A stretch of DNA of 64,000 bases from Pedobacter montanisoli. GTDB taxonomy: Bacteria; Bacteroidota; Bacteroidia; Sphingobacteriales; Sphingobacteriaceae. Positions 35,725 through 44,568 of this stretch are shown here, one piece after another. The number at the start of each line of letters is the position of its first letter. The stretch's first letter is position 1. The DNA is taken from positions 1,671,117-1,735,116 of the forward strand of contig NZ_JALGBH010000001.1 in NCBI RefSeq assembly GCF_022809115.1, in the 5' to 3' direction. The notes under the pieces were generated by a model. The model searched no databases and had not been told where the DNA came from. It saw only the letters and a list, made by a program, of their open reading frames with translations. The position numbers were made by a program, and so were the translations under genes.

Positions 35725-36329
35725 TGCTGAAAATAGGAATAACCGGAGGTATAGGGAGTGGAAAAACAACAGTATGTCAGATTTTTGAAACGCTGGGTAT
35801 TCCGGTATTTTATGCTGATGTTGTAGCCAAGCAGATCATGGTGAGCGATGAGATTTTAATCAAAGGTGTTAAAGAAACTTTTGGTAACGACAGCTATTTT
35901 GCAGACGGAACGCTCAATAACAAACATATTGCAGGTATTGTATTTAATCAACAGAAAGAACTCGATAAATTAAATGCGCTGGTGCACCCGGCGGTGTTCA
36001 GGGCTTTTGACCAATGGGCTGGTGAACATACAGCAAAGGCTCCATACCTTTTAAAAGAAGCCGCTTTGCTTTTTGAAAGCGGTTCTTACAAAATGTGCGA
36101 TAAAAATGTATTGGTTTCATCCCCTTTAGAGCTAAAATTGAAAAGAGTAATGCAAAGGGATCAGGTAAGCCGAGAACAGGTACTGGCCAGAATGGATAAA
36201 CAATTTACAGATGAACAAAAGCAAGCTTTTGCAGACTATACCATCATTAATAATGATAAAGAATCGCTAATATTGCAGGTTTTAAATGTACATCAATCGT
36301 TTTTAAAGCTGGCTGGTCAATGGGTATAA
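35724..36329 (+). CDS. coaE: Dephospho-CoA kinase
   Basis: 201 residues. P-loop GITGGIGSGKTTVC (about 5-18), followed by the CoA-binding YADVVAK and the lid segment RMDKQFTDEQKQAFADYTI typical of CoaE. Catalyses the last step of CoA synthesis. It overlaps ybbR upstream by one base and the MBL gene downstream by 10 bp, a tight operon. Confidence 0.93.
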   Translation: MLKIGITGGIGSGKTTVCQIFETLGIPVFYADVVAKQIMVSDEILIKGVKETFGNDSYFADGTLNNKHIAGIVFNQQKELDKLNALVHPAVFRAFDQWAGEHTAKAPYLLKEAALLFESGSYKMCDKNVLVSSPLELKLKRVMQRDQVSREQVLARMDKQFTDEQKQAFADYTIINNDKESLILQVLNVHQSFLKLAGQWV

Positions 36330-37267
36330 TTCTCGACGATTTTATCGTACTGAATAAAATTGGCTTATATTGTTCATACGGAAATTTTTATTTGGATCCT
36401 CAACAACCTGTTCCTTATGCTGTGGTATCGCACGCCCATGCAGATCATGCTGTAAGCGGAAACACACATGTGTATTGCACTACGGCAACCTCAGCATTTA
36501 TGCAACATAGATACAAGAAAAATGCTGCTTACCAGTTTCATTGTTCAGACTACGGACACTCTTTCTATATCAATGATGTAAAGATCACTTTTTATCCCGC
36601 AGGTCATATGTTAGGCTCGGCATTGATTTTAATGGAATATAAAGAGGTGCGTTATCTTTATACGGGTGATTATAGGCTTACTCCTGATGGCACATGTGAA
36701 GCTATACAACTGGTAAAAGCTGATGTGCTTATTACTGAAACTACCTTTGCCCATCCAGATACACAGCATCCTGATGTAATAGAAGAAATAAAGAAACTTA
36801 ACCATACAGAAAGCAACATCATGTTGGGTGCTTATGCTTTGGGTAAAAGTCAGCGTTTGATTGCATTGGTCAATGAGTATTGTAAAACTAAGACTATATT
36901 GGTGCATCACAGTATTATGCCCTTTTGTCGCATATACGAAGAACTGGGCATTACATTAGGTACTTATCAGGTTTACGACCGTAAATTAATGAAGCAGAAT
37001 ACCGGCAATATGATTTATATGGTGCCGCCAATGGTTTACAACAGCTATATCAAGGCCATTAATGTAGTTAGAGTTTTTGCTAGCGGATGGCATCACCTGC
37101 AAAAGCAAAATGAAATACAATTGTTGATATCAGATCATGTTGATTGGCAAGATATTCTGCAAACTATAGCCGAAGTTGGGCCTAAGCAGGTATGGACCTT
37201 GCATGGAGAAGGAAAGCATTTACAGGCACATTTTAAAGATCAGATAGAAGTTAAGATTTTAAACTGA
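36320..37267 (+). CDS. MBL-fold exonuclease-like protein
   Basis: 315 residues. Metallo-beta-lactamase motifs: SHAHADH (about 37-43), PAGHMLGSA (about 94-102), YTGDYR and TETTFAHP. The order and the N-terminal GLYCSYGNFYLDP resemble ligase-associated DNA exonucleases (TIGR04122) and SNM1-type nucleases. No ligase is next to it, so the exact role is open; RNA or DNA end processing is likely. Translationally coupled to coaE. Confidence 0.8.
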   Translation: MGIILDDFIVLNKIGLYCSYGNFYLDPQQPVPYAVVSHAHADHAVSGNTHVYCTTATSAFMQHRYKKNAAYQFHCSDYGHSFYINDVKITFYPAGHMLGSALILMEYKEVRYLYTGDYRLTPDGTCEAIQLVKADVLITETTFAHPDTQHPDVIEEIKKLNHTESNIMLGAYALGKSQRLIALVNEYCKTKTILVHHSIMPFCRIYEELGITLGTYQVYDRKLMKQNTGNMIYMVPPMVYNSYIKAINVVRVFASGWHHLQKQNEIQLLISDHVDWQDILQTIAEVGPKQVWTLHGEGKHLQAHFKDQIEVKILN

Positions 37268-37272
37268 TTAGA

Positions 37273-37431
37273 ATGAAAGAAGGAGAGGACTTTTATTTTA
37301 ATGAAGCAGGTTTAATGGTTTTTACCAAAGAATACCACTTAAAACGGGGATATTGCTGCAAAAATAAGTGTAAGCACTGCCCATGGCACTATGGTCAGAA
37401 AATTAGAAAAGACAAAGATAAGCCAGCTTAA
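37273..37431 (+). CDS. Small DUF5522 cysteine-rich protein
   Basis: 52 residues (ATG at 37273). N-terminal DFYFNEAGLMVFTKEYHLKR and then the metal-binding-like YCCKNKCKHCPWHYG, five Cys residues (four of them in CC-x3-C-x2-C) that suggest zinc or Fe-S binding; matches the DUF5522 family pattern of Bacteroidota. It starts 5 bp after the MBL stop and overlaps the convergent ZIP gene by 4 bp. Role unknown. Confidence 0.8.
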   Translation: MKEGEDFYFNEAGLMVFTKEYHLKRGYCCKNKCKHCPWHYGQKIRKDKDKPA

Positions 37432-38153
37432 TGTTCGTGTCCACCTGCGTAAAAACCAATTAAGGCTACGCCAATACCAATTAGAACAGCAACCATTTTT
37501 CTTTTATTGATTTTATGATCGGCACTCGATTCGAATAATATGGTGGTAGATATATGTAAGAATATACCAATAACAATTCCCATTATTTTATTGAAATAGG
37601 TCTCAATACCACCTATAGAGCCATTGCTTAAACCTAAGCTTACATAATAGCCTAAAGGCGCCATGATAGCAAAAAGGCTGATATTAAAAATAATCCTTGA
37701 TCTTGTTAAGTGATTTTGCATTAAAATACTAGCTAAGGCAAAAGCAGCTGGTATGTGGTGCAAGGCTATACCAAAAATCAGTTCATTGTGCTGATCCTTT
37801 GCAAGAGGCATTCCCTCTAAAAATGCGTGCAAGCACAAACTGATCATAATGCCATAGGGATAACTGTGCGTATGACTATGATGGTGAATATGTCCGTGTT
37901 CAATACCCTCAGAAAACTGCTCTAAAAATACCTGCAATAAGAAACCTATCAGAATAAAAATACCAATTTCATGTGCGTCTGCGCCACTGTAGGCATCAGG
38001 AATGAGATGCATTACCGTGATTGCGAACAGATAAGAACCACTAAATGATAAAATAAGCTTTAAAAGCTGCGATCTATCGCTCTTAACCATAAAAATGGCT
38101 AAGCCACCCAAAAAGGCACATAAAAAAAGTACGGCGAATTTCCAGAATTCCAT
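37428..38153 (-). CDS. ZIP-family metal transporter
   Basis: 241 residues with eight membrane helices. Metal-site helices read HAFLEGMPL (H-x3-G) and HHIPAAFALA (H-x3-A), and a His-rich loop GHIHHHSHTHSYPYG lies between helices 3 and 4; this loop binds Zn. Moves divalent metals (mostly Zn, Fe or Mn) into the cytoplasm. In the operon PAP2-ZIP, overlapping PAP2 by one base. ZIP transporter genes often sit under Zur control, but no operator was found here. Confidence 0.9.
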   Translation of the reverse strand: MEFWKFAVLFLCAFLGGLAIFMVKSDRSQLLKLILSFSGSYLFAITVMHLIPDAYSGADAHEIGIFILIGFLLQVFLEQFSEGIEHGHIHHHSHTHSYPYGIMISLCLHAFLEGMPLAKDQHNELIFGIALHHIPAAFALASILMQNHLTRSRIIFNISLFAIMAPLGYYVSLGLSNGSIGGIETYFNKIMGIVIGIFLHISTTILFESSADHKINKRKMVAVLIGIGVALIGFYAGGHEH

Positions 38154-38713
38154 TAGGTAGCAGGTTTAATTTTACAGTAAATATAATAAGTTAGCAAACC
38201 AATAGAAGTTCCTAAAAGCGTACCGGTAATAATATCAATAGGATAATGTACACCTACATAAATCTGCGCCAAGCAAATCATTGCTGCCCAGATAAGGCCT
38301 ATGGGTAAAATAGCTTTCCACTGTCTGTAAAAAACGCAGATCAAAAATACAGCGATGGCAAAATGATTGGTTGCATGTGAGGAAGGGAAACTATATCCGG
38401 TACCACATGTAACACGTTTGATCATCTGGCTAGAAAGTTCTGGGTTATTGCAGGGCCTTAAGCGCTGTACATTGGGTTTTATAAGGCGTGAAGAGGAGAG
38501 ATCACCCAATGCGAATGTAAGCAACAGCATTCCCACAATATATACTCCTGTTTTTTTATATTTCTTGATACAGAATACAACAATGAAAATATAAAGTGGA
38601 ATCCAAACATACATGTTACGTATAATTGGCATAAACCAGTCGAAAAAACCATTACTTAAACCAACGTTTATTTTTAAAAACAGTTCGGTATCCAGGTGAA
38701 GCAATTCGTTCAT
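38153..38713 (-). CDS. PAP2-family membrane phosphatase
   Basis: 186 residues with five membrane helices. Acid-phosphatase motifs: KPNVQRLRP, SSHATN (PSSHA) and GVHYPIDIITG (SRxYxGxHxxxD-like). May act on undecaprenyl pyrophosphate, phosphatidic acid or lipid A; substrate unknown. Overlaps ZIP gene by one base and the methyltransferase by one base, in one operon. Confidence 0.88.
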   Translation of the reverse strand: MNELLHLDTELFLKINVGLSNGFFDWFMPIIRNMYVWIPLYIFIVVFCIKKYKKTGVYIVGMLLLTFALGDLSSSRLIKPNVQRLRPCNNPELSSQMIKRVTCGTGYSFPSSHATNHFAIAVFLICVFYRQWKAILPIGLIWAAMICLAQIYVGVHYPIDIITGTLLGTSIGLLTYYIYCKIKPAT

Positions 38714-39444
38714 TATGATTTTTTGCAGATTAAGATTAAACGGTCAGAAGAATTTTCGTTATAAGGCTCTAAATGGTAGTTGCCAAAAGTTTCTATGATT
38801 TCTAAGCCACTTTTTTCAAACATTCTTTTAAAATCCTCTAATAGAAAAGCCTGCACACGTTCCTCAAAAGCATAAGTTTTAAGTTTATGCTCAAAGTTAA
38901 TATGTTTGATGATTTTACCGTCGGCAACAAATTTATGCAGATGAAACTCGATGCCATCAATAGTTTTGGTCTCCTGGTTGGTTAGGTTATTGATAATTTT
39001 TCGTGTATTAAAATAATCAAGCACTAAAATTCCATCGCTTTTTAAACTCTTTCTAAAAGCCTTTAAAGCGTTCAGATGTTCTTTTTCAGTTTCAAAATAA
39101 CCAAAACTGGTAAATAGATTCAGAGCAATATCAAAATAATTGATGTAAGAAAGTCTGCGCATATCATGCACATAAAAATGCAGATTCTTCTGTTCAAACT
39201 GCTGGGCATACTTAATATTCTGCTCAGACAGGTCTATACCTGTTACATCATACCCTTTTTTATTGAGGTAAATAGAATGCCTGCCTCTGCCGCATGCAAT
39301 ATCCAAAATCTTACTGTCGACACCAGGTTTTAAATAGGCCAATAGATTATCCATTAAAAGCTCGGCCTCAGCATCATTTCTCTGACTGTAAAGAATGTGA
39401 TAATAAGGAGAATTAAACCAATTTTGGAACCATTTTCTTTGCAT
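38713..39444 (-). CDS. Class I SAM-dependent methyltransferase
   Basis: 243 residues from the ATG at 39444. SAM motif I reads ILDIACGRGRHSIYL (about residues 49-63), then GIDLSEQNIKYA (motif II) and the later IALNLFTSFGYFE. The N-terminal QNWFNSPYYHILYSQRN resembles small bacterial methyltransferases with unknown targets. The start is set by a minus-strand TATCTTTG box (39467-39474); a longer frame (39495) would start upstream of the promoter. First gene of methyltransferase-PAP2-ZIP. Confidence 0.83.
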   Translation of the reverse strand: MQRKWFQNWFNSPYYHILYSQRNDAEAELLMDNLLAYLKPGVDSKILDIACGRGRHSIYLNKKGYDVTGIDLSEQNIKYAQQFEQKNLHFYVHDMRRLSYINYFDIALNLFTSFGYFETEKEHLNALKAFRKSLKSDGILVLDYFNTRKIINNLTNQETKTIDGIEFHLHKFVADGKIIKHINFEHKLKTYAFEERVQAFLLEDFKRMFEKSGLEIIETFGNYHLEPYNENSSDRLILICKKS

Positions 39445-39466
39445 GAGCTGATATATGTTTAATGAG

Positions 39467-39474
39467 CAAAGATA
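39467..39474 (-). promoter_or_regulatory. -7 box of methyltransferase-PAP2-ZIP operon
   Basis: Minus strand TATCTTTG, 22 nt before the ATG at 39444; the longer reading frame would start upstream of the promoter. Confidence 0.55.
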
Positions 39475-39621
39475 GCAATTTTGATGCTTGTGCAATTAAA
39501 ATTGTTAATCCTGACAAACCTGTTAAAGAATTTTTAATTAAAAATAAACCATGATTGTCTGGTTGTTCAGATCTGCTCAAACTTTCCGCAAACAACTTTT
39601 AAAACGTAGCTTAAAATTTAT

Positions 39622-39629
39622 TACTTTTG
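39622..39629 (+). promoter_or_regulatory. -7 box of glmM
   Basis: TACTTTTG, full TAnnTTTG match, 22 nt before the TTG start at 39652. Confidence 0.5.
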
Positions 39630-39651
39630 AACATTAAAAAATCTAACAATC

Positions 39652-41040
39652 TTGACACTAATAAAATCTATTTCAGGCATTAGAGGTACCATTGGAGGTA
39701 AAGCAGGTGGCGGACTTACCCCGATAGACATCGTTAAATTTACTGCGGCTTTTGGTTCGTGGGTGGTGAAAAAATCGCAACATAAAAAAATTGTAGTAGG
39801 AAGAGATGCCCGCATTTCAGGAGAAATGGTAAATAATCTGGTAATAGGAACCTTACAAGGATTAGGAATAGATGTGATAGATGTAGGCTTATCAACCACG
39901 CCTACGGTAGAAATTGCCGTACCCTTAGAAAATGCTGCCGGAGGTATTATTTTAACTGCAAGTCATAATCCTAAACAATGGAATGCACTTAAGCTTTTAA
40001 ATGCCAAAGGAGAATTTATCAGTGATGCGGATGGAAAAGAAGTATTAGAATTAGCAGAAAATCCTGATTTTGATTTTGCCTCGGTTGATGAGCTGGGAAA
40101 AGTAACTTTAGATCATAGTTATCTGCAAAAACATATAGATATTATTCTGAATTTACCATTGGTAGATACTGAAGCCATTAAAAAAGCAGGTTTTAAAATC
40201 GCTGTTGATGCAGTGAACTCTACGGGTGGTATTTTTGTGCCGGCTTTGTTAAAAGCTCTAGGTGTAGATACGGTATATGAATTGTATTGTGAACCAACCG
40301 GACATTTTCCGCACAATCCTGAGCCATTGCCAGAGCATCTTACAGAAATATCTAAATTGGTACAGCAAAAAGGCGCTGATTTAGGGATTGTAGTAGATCC
40401 AGATGTAGATCGTTTATGCTTTGTAAATGAAGATGGTTCTATGTTTGGAGAAGAATATACATTGGTAGCTGTGGCAGATTATGTGCTTAAACATACACCG
40501 GGTAATACGGTTTCAAACCTGTCGTCAACAAGAGCATTGAGAGATGTAACCGAAAAAGCAGGCTGTGTATATAACGCAGCGGCAGTTGGCGAGGTAAATG
40601 TAGTAACCCAGATGAAAGCCACAAATGCTGTAATAGGGGGAGAAGGTAATGGTGGAATTATTTATCCTGAACTGCATTATGGACGTGATGCTTTAGTGGG
40701 AATAGCTTTGTTTTTAACGCATTTAGCTAAATCGGCTAAACCTATATCGGTTCTGAGAAATACATATCCGGCTTATTTTATTTCAAAAAATAAGATCACG
40801 CTTACACCTGAAATGGATATTGATGCGTTATTGTTACAGGTACAGGATAAATATAAAAATCAACCGCACAGTACAATAGATGGTTTAAAAATTGAATTTG
40901 ATAATCAATGGGTACACCTGAGAAAATCAAATACAGAACCTATCATCAGGATTTACAGCGAAGCAGAAAGTGAAACCATTGCAGATAATTTAGCTAAAAA
41001 GATTATAACTGATATAAAAGAGATCTTAAAATTAGATTGA
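39652..41040 (+). CDS. glmM: Phosphoglucosamine mutase-like (alpha-D-phosphohexomutase)
   Basis: 462 residues. The phosphoserine loop is TASHNPKQWN (Ser104), the metal loop DPDVDR (about 244-249), the sugar-binding GEGNGG (about 330-335) and the phosphate-binding RKSNTEPIIRIY near the C-terminus. Converts glucosamine-6-P to glucosamine-1-P for cell wall precursors; a phosphomannomutase/phosphoglucomutase is the alternative. The start codon is TTG; homologues begin at the same point (MTLIKSISGIRG). A -7 box precedes it by 22 nt. Followed by a cysteine desulfurase gene 37 bp on. Confidence 0.88.
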   Translation: MTLIKSISGIRGTIGGKAGGGLTPIDIVKFTAAFGSWVVKKSQHKKIVVGRDARISGEMVNNLVIGTLQGLGIDVIDVGLSTTPTVEIAVPLENAAGGIILTASHNPKQWNALKLLNAKGEFISDADGKEVLELAENPDFDFASVDELGKVTLDHSYLQKHIDIILNLPLVDTEAIKKAGFKIAVDAVNSTGGIFVPALLKALGVDTVYELYCEPTGHFPHNPEPLPEHLTEISKLVQQKGADLGIVVDPDVDRLCFVNEDGSMFGEEYTLVAVADYVLKHTPGNTVSNLSSTRALRDVTEKAGCVYNAAAVGEVNVVTQMKATNAVIGGEGNGGIIYPELHYGRDALVGIALFLTHLAKSAKPISVLRNTYPAYFISKNKITLTPEMDIDALLLQVQDKYKNQPHSTIDGLKIEFDNQWVHLRKSNTEPIIRIYSEAESETIADNLAKKIITDIKEILKLD

Positions 41041-41077
41041 TCTGCCTTTTAATAAAATAACACCATAAAACACACAA

Positions 41078-42226
41078 ATGAAAAGAGTTTATTTAGACAA
41101 TGCCGCAACCACACCACTTGATAGCGATGTAATTGCTGAAATGACCAATGTAATGCAGAATTTTTACGGAAATCCTTCTGCTATCCATACACTTGGTCGT
41201 GAAGTAAGAACTTTGGTTGAAAAAGCCCGTAAAACGGTTGCGACACTGTTAAACGCCAGTCCGGCAGAAATATTTTTTACTTCCGGAGGAACCGAGGCAG
41301 ACAATACAGCCATAAGATGCGGAATTGCTGCATATAGTATCAAACATGCCATTACATCTAAAATAGAACACCATGCGGTAGAGCATACTTTAGATATGCT
41401 GCTAAAAGAGGGTGTAATTGATAAATTGAGCTTTGTAAATATTGATGAGAAAGGAAATGTTGATTACAACCATTTAGAAGAGCTTTTACAAAATAATGAA
41501 CGCAGCTTTGTTTCATTAATGCATGCCAATAATGAGCTGGGTACACTTACAGATATGGAAAGGGTAGGTGATCTGTGCGAAAAATACAATGCAATTTACC
41601 ATGCAGATACCGTACAAACCATGGGGCATTATGCGCATGACGTACGTAAATTAAAAGCGCATTTCTTGGTTTGTGCCGCACATAAATTGCATGGACCTAA
41701 AGGAGTAGGCTTTTTATACGTGAACAATAGTATTAAAATTCCACCAATGATTTATGGAGGGGCTCAGGAACGTAATATGCGTGGCGGAACAGAAAACGTA
41801 TATGGTATAGTAGGTTTGGCTAAAGCATTGGAAATTGCTTATGCAGAAATGGCTGAGCACCAGGCTCATATACAGGGATTGAAAGATTATTTTATTGCAC
41901 AGCTTAAAGAAGAAATACCTGGAATTGAATTTAATGGCGAAACAGATGCGGATAAAAGCCTTTATACTGTTTTAAATGTATCTTTCCCTGAAATGGATAT
42001 GGCAGATATGCTATTATTTAATTTAGATATTAATGGGGTTTGTGCATCGGGAGGTAGTGCATGTTCATCTGGTTCAAATATTGGTTCACATGTGCTTAAT
42101 GGCATAAAAGCAGATCCGAATCGTCCGGCAGTTCGTTTCTCTTTCAGTAAATTCACCACAAAAGAAGATGTTGATTATGCTTTAGGAGTGATCAAAACAA
42201 TCATGAAACAAAATGCATTAGTGTAA
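41078..42226 (+). CDS. Cysteine desulfurase (IscS/NifS family)
   Basis: 382-residue PLP enzyme that removes sulfur from cysteine for Fe-S clusters or thio-tRNA. The PLP Lys203 lies in AAHKLHGPKG, and the catalytic Cys329 in GGSACSSGS. The order of residues around Cys is the IscS/NifS (group I) type, with a long Cys loop. The upstream neighbour is glmM; no iscU is adjacent, so which pathway it feeds is open. A terminator follows at 42248. Confidence 0.9.
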   Translation: MKRVYLDNAATTPLDSDVIAEMTNVMQNFYGNPSAIHTLGREVRTLVEKARKTVATLLNASPAEIFFTSGGTEADNTAIRCGIAAYSIKHAITSKIEHHAVEHTLDMLLKEGVIDKLSFVNIDEKGNVDYNHLEELLQNNERSFVSLMHANNELGTLTDMERVGDLCEKYNAIYHADTVQTMGHYAHDVRKLKAHFLVCAAHKLHGPKGVGFLYVNNSIKIPPMIYGGAQERNMRGGTENVYGIVGLAKALEIAYAEMAEHQAHIQGLKDYFIAQLKEEIPGIEFNGETDADKSLYTVLNVSFPEMDMADMLLFNLDINGVCASGGSACSSGSNIGSHVLNGIKADPNRPAVRFSFSKFTTKEDVDYALGVIKTIMKQNALV

Positions 42227-42247
42227 TATTTCTTATTTCAAATAGAG

Positions 42248-42277
42248 AAAGAGTTTTAGCTGCGGTTAAAACTCTTT
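42248..42277 (+). terminator. Terminator of glmM-cysteine desulfurase unit
   Basis: 11-bp stem AAAGAGTTTTA (42248-42258) and its complement (42267-42277), 8-nt loop, followed by TTG. The stem itself is rich in A-T; the T-run is inside it. Confidence 0.75.
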
Positions 42278-42341
42278 TTGTTTATATGAGATATTTAATA
42301 AGCTATGTAACAAAATAGAAGGAACTCTTTACTTAATTGTT

Positions 42342-42362
42342 ATGCTGAACTTGTTTCAGCAT
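42342..42362. repeat. REP-like hairpin (ATGCTGAA family)
   Basis: Perfect 8-bp arms ATGCTGAA and TTCAGCAT around CTTGT, followed by CTTA. Same family as 34650-34705. Confidence 0.65.
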
Positions 42363-42516
42363 CTTAAAGGCACATTTTATTTTTCTTAACCATTATTTAA
42401 CCAAAAAACAGCCTTTGGTTAAAACTGGTCTCTTGATAAGTTAAAATATAATAGCTATCTTAATACCATTATTACCGGAAGGCTTTTATTCAACTGATTT
42501 TTAAAAAGGAGATGTT

Positions 42517-42732
42517 ATGGATAGGCTTAAAAATTCTGTATTAGATAATAGTTATACTAATGCCGAGCAATTTAGCAAACCCGTTAATCAAACTGATTTT
42601 ACTGAAGAAATTTTTGAAAATAACATGAGCGAAGCTGTTGTTAATGAAAACTATTGCGAAACTCAAAATGAAGCCACTAAAATTAAAACAGTGTGGCATG
42701 AACTGATCAATTACAGATACGCTATTCTTTGA
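42517..42732 (+). CDS. Small acidic protein, unknown function
   Basis: 71 residues, preceded by a strong AAGGAG ribosome binding site 7 bp before the ATG, which is unusual for Bacteroidota. Sequence rich in Asn, Glu and Thr, no membrane segment; C-terminal HELINYRYAIL. Single gene between two terminators (42248 and 42748). No family recognised; coding status is supported by the RBS and clean ends. Confidence 0.6.
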   Translation: MDRLKNSVLDNSYTNAEQFSKPVNQTDFTEEIFENNMSEAVVNENYCETQNEATKIKTVWHELINYRYAIL

Positions 42733-42747
42733 TCAATCTTCAAAAAG

Positions 42748-42785
42748 AGAGGCATATCTTTAAAAGATATGCCTCTTGTTTTTAG
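42748..42785. terminator. Bidirectional terminator
   Basis: 13-bp perfect stem (AGAGGCATATCTT at 42748-42760 and complement 42764-42776), 3-nt loop, T-run to the right and A-run to the left. Serves the small ORF and the convergent DUF983 gene. Confidence 0.88.
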
Positions 42786-42786
42786 C

Positions 42787-43218
42787 TTATTTTTCGGTAG
42801 TGTTAATAGCATATTTTTCAGGCTCATAATGTAAACCAGGAGATAACCAGTATAACAGGGCCATTCTTGAGTAACGTAAATTGAATGGTGAGCAAAGTAC
42901 GCTGGTTAAGATCAATAAACCTACATAGTACCAAAGATTATCATAATCTAATTTTAAGCCCAAAACGTAAGCAGCAACGGCAACAGTAACCATTTCGGCA
43001 ACATTCATTGCATAACTTACAAACATGGCTACATAAAAATATCCGGGCTCACGTTCAAACTTTAATCCACAATGCGGACAAAAAGTATTCATTTTTCTCT
43101 CTTTCAAGCTGTAAGCCGGACCCATAAATACATTTCCTATTCTGCAACGCGGACATTTGGCCTGAGAAAAACCTTTCCATTGCGAGGTATATATAACATT
43201 ATTGTGCTGTAATTCCAT
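42787..43218 (-). CDS. DUF983 membrane protein with zinc ribbon
   Basis: 143 residues: a two-part zinc ribbon CPRCRIGN and CPHCGLKFE (about residues 22-58) followed by two membrane helices (about 68-115). DUF983 function is unknown. The 5' end overlaps the AraC gene by 20 bp, so the two are likely co-transcribed (AraC first). Confidence 0.85.
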   Translation of the reverse strand: MELQHNNVIYTSQWKGFSQAKCPRCRIGNVFMGPAYSLKERKMNTFCPHCGLKFEREPGYFYVAMFVSYAMNVAEMVTVAVAAYVLGLKLDYDNLWYYVGLLILTSVLCSPFNLRYSRMALLYWLSPGLHYEPEKYAINTTEK

Positions 43219-44095
43219 ATGATGGTATCGTGTTTAATTTTCTGAATTTATCGGGCGTAACTCCCTCATATTTTTTAAAGAACTTGATAAAATAGCTCTG
43301 ATCTTCGAAATTTAATATTCTTGCAATCTCTGCTACCAGTAAGTCTTTATTAATTAATAATCTTTTGGCTTCTAATATAACCCTATCTCTAATCAATTTT
43401 CCGGCAGATTGGCCCAAAAAATCATTACATAAAGCATTTAAATGATTTGGTGTGATATAAAGTAAAGCCGCATATTGCTTAGGTAACTTTAAGCTGGCAT
43501 AATTCTTTTCAATTAACTGTTGGAAGTTTTTCAGAAGTGTATGATTATAAGGATTTACCTGTTTAGGCAATATGTATTGAATAGAACGGCTTACTTCGGT
43601 AAAAAGATGAAGCAATAAAATTCTAACCAGATCGTCGTTAATAGGGATTTCATTAGACCCCTCCTTGAGCATTTCTTCAAAAATACCAGAAATTTTGGCA
43701 ATGGTTTCTGTATTGAGATTAATCACTTGCTGTTGGGGATCTCCGCTAAAAAAACTGAACTGCTCTAAATAATCGGGCTTAAGCAAGAAGGATGAAAAAT
43801 AATTTGCGTTAAAATTAGCTATATAACCCGATGGCTTGTCATCAAAACTCCAGCTATGAACCTGACCCGGTATCATAAAATAGATTTGCCCTTCGGCTAA
43901 ATCAAAAGTGTTAAAGTCAATTTGGTGTTTACCTTTACCTTTTGTAAAAAGAACCAGATGGTAAAAATCATGTTTATGTGCCGAATGAAGATGTTTATGC
44001 AATTCGGCATAATACTCAAAGCGGCTCACTAAAATCCCATCGTTCTTATACGATCTGAGATTACTCATATTGTAAACGGGGATATTGGTTTTCAT
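43199..44095 (-). CDS. AraC-family transcriptional regulator
   Basis: 298 residues: an N-terminal cupin (about 25-130, with HKHLHSAHKHDFYHLVLFTKG and the GQIYFMIPGQVHSW sugar-binding-like loop) and a C-terminal double helix-turn-helix (about 190-290, ending in NFEDQSYFIKFFKKYEGVTPDKFRK). Likely a one-component sensor of a small molecule; target unknown. A minus-strand TAAATTTG (44124-44131) is 28 nt before the ATG. Confidence 0.88.
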   Translation of the reverse strand: MKTNIPVYNMSNLRSYKNDGILVSRFEYYAELHKHLHSAHKHDFYHLVLFTKGKGKHQIDFNTFDLAEGQIYFMIPGQVHSWSFDDKPSGYIANFNANYFSSFLLKPDYLEQFSFFSGDPQQQVINLNTETIAKISGIFEEMLKEGSNEIPINDDLVRILLLHLFTEVSRSIQYILPKQVNPYNHTLLKNFQQLIEKNYASLKLPKQYAALLYITPNHLNALCNDFLGQSAGKLIRDRVILEAKRLLINKDLLVAEIARILNFEDQSYFIKFFKKYEGVTPDKFRKLNTIPSYGITAQ

Positions 44096-44346
44096 GTGAA
44101 TTCTTTGTAAGAAAATATTAATACAAATTTAGGGTAAATAGAGTTTGATATAAAGGTAATTTTTGGCTAATAAATGGTATTTTTTACTTTATTAATTTGT
44201 TAAATATGTAATTAAAGCAATTTATAAAGGTATATTTTGAATATCTATACGTATTTTTCAAAGTGATAATTCGTGGTATTCTAAAATAGAATATGAAAAA
44301 AATATTAAAAAAAACTTCACTTGTATTGTAAATTAAAAAAAGTAGT

Positions 44347-44354
44347 TATATTTG
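44347..44354 (+). promoter_or_regulatory. -7 box of candidate short RNA
   Basis: TATATTTG, full match, with TTG at 44326-44328 at 18-bp spacing as a -33. Confidence 0.6.
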
Positions 44355-44357
44355 TCC

Positions 44358-44418
44358 CTGAGAGCGTTAATTTAGATGACGGGGGTAAGGCTTAGGCTTT
44401 ATCTCCGTTTCTTTTTTT
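44358..44418 (+). ncRNA. Candidate ~60-nt RNA ending in a terminator hairpin
   Basis: Transcription from the promoter at 44347-44354 should start near 44358-44361. The RNA would end in a hairpin, 13 bp (44379-44391 with 44396-44408) with a UUAG tetraloop, three G-U pairs (possible only in RNA of the + strand) and then T7 (44412-44418). It may be a free small RNA or an attenuator leader of the HipA-like gene 150 nt downstream. A small frame starting at the ATG 44377 runs into the hairpin and is not convincing. Confidence 0.5.
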
Positions 44419-44531
44419 ATACCTGTTCTATTATAAGCTTTCGCAATTCAAAACCTTGAAATTCTTACAGCTATAAATTGCTGTTTGTTATTTGAAATTA
44501 ATATCAATTTATGGCCTATTTACTTTTTCCT

Positions 44532-44539
44532 TATTTTTG
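44532..44539 (+). promoter_or_regulatory. -7 box of HipA-like gene
   Basis: TATTTTTG, full TAnnTTTG match; 5 nt before the ATG at 44545 and 29 nt before the ATG at 44569. Confidence 0.5.
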
Positions 44540-44568
44540 GCTAAATGTCTGTGGTGAACTTAAAAAAT

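Larger units (their letters stand above)
44096..44568. other. Regulatory intergenic region
   Basis: About 470 bp between the divergent AraC and HipA-like genes. Holds the AraC promoter box (44124-44131), a rightward promoter with hairpin and T-run (44347-44418, separate entry), and a rightward TATTTTTG at 44532-44539 just before the HipA-like gene. Confidence 0.6.

Noticed and set aside
44377..44457. Small frame starting in the candidate RNA (ATG 44377)
   Set aside because: It starts inside the terminator hairpin, reads through the T-run and lacks a ribosome binding site, so it is unlikely to be translated.
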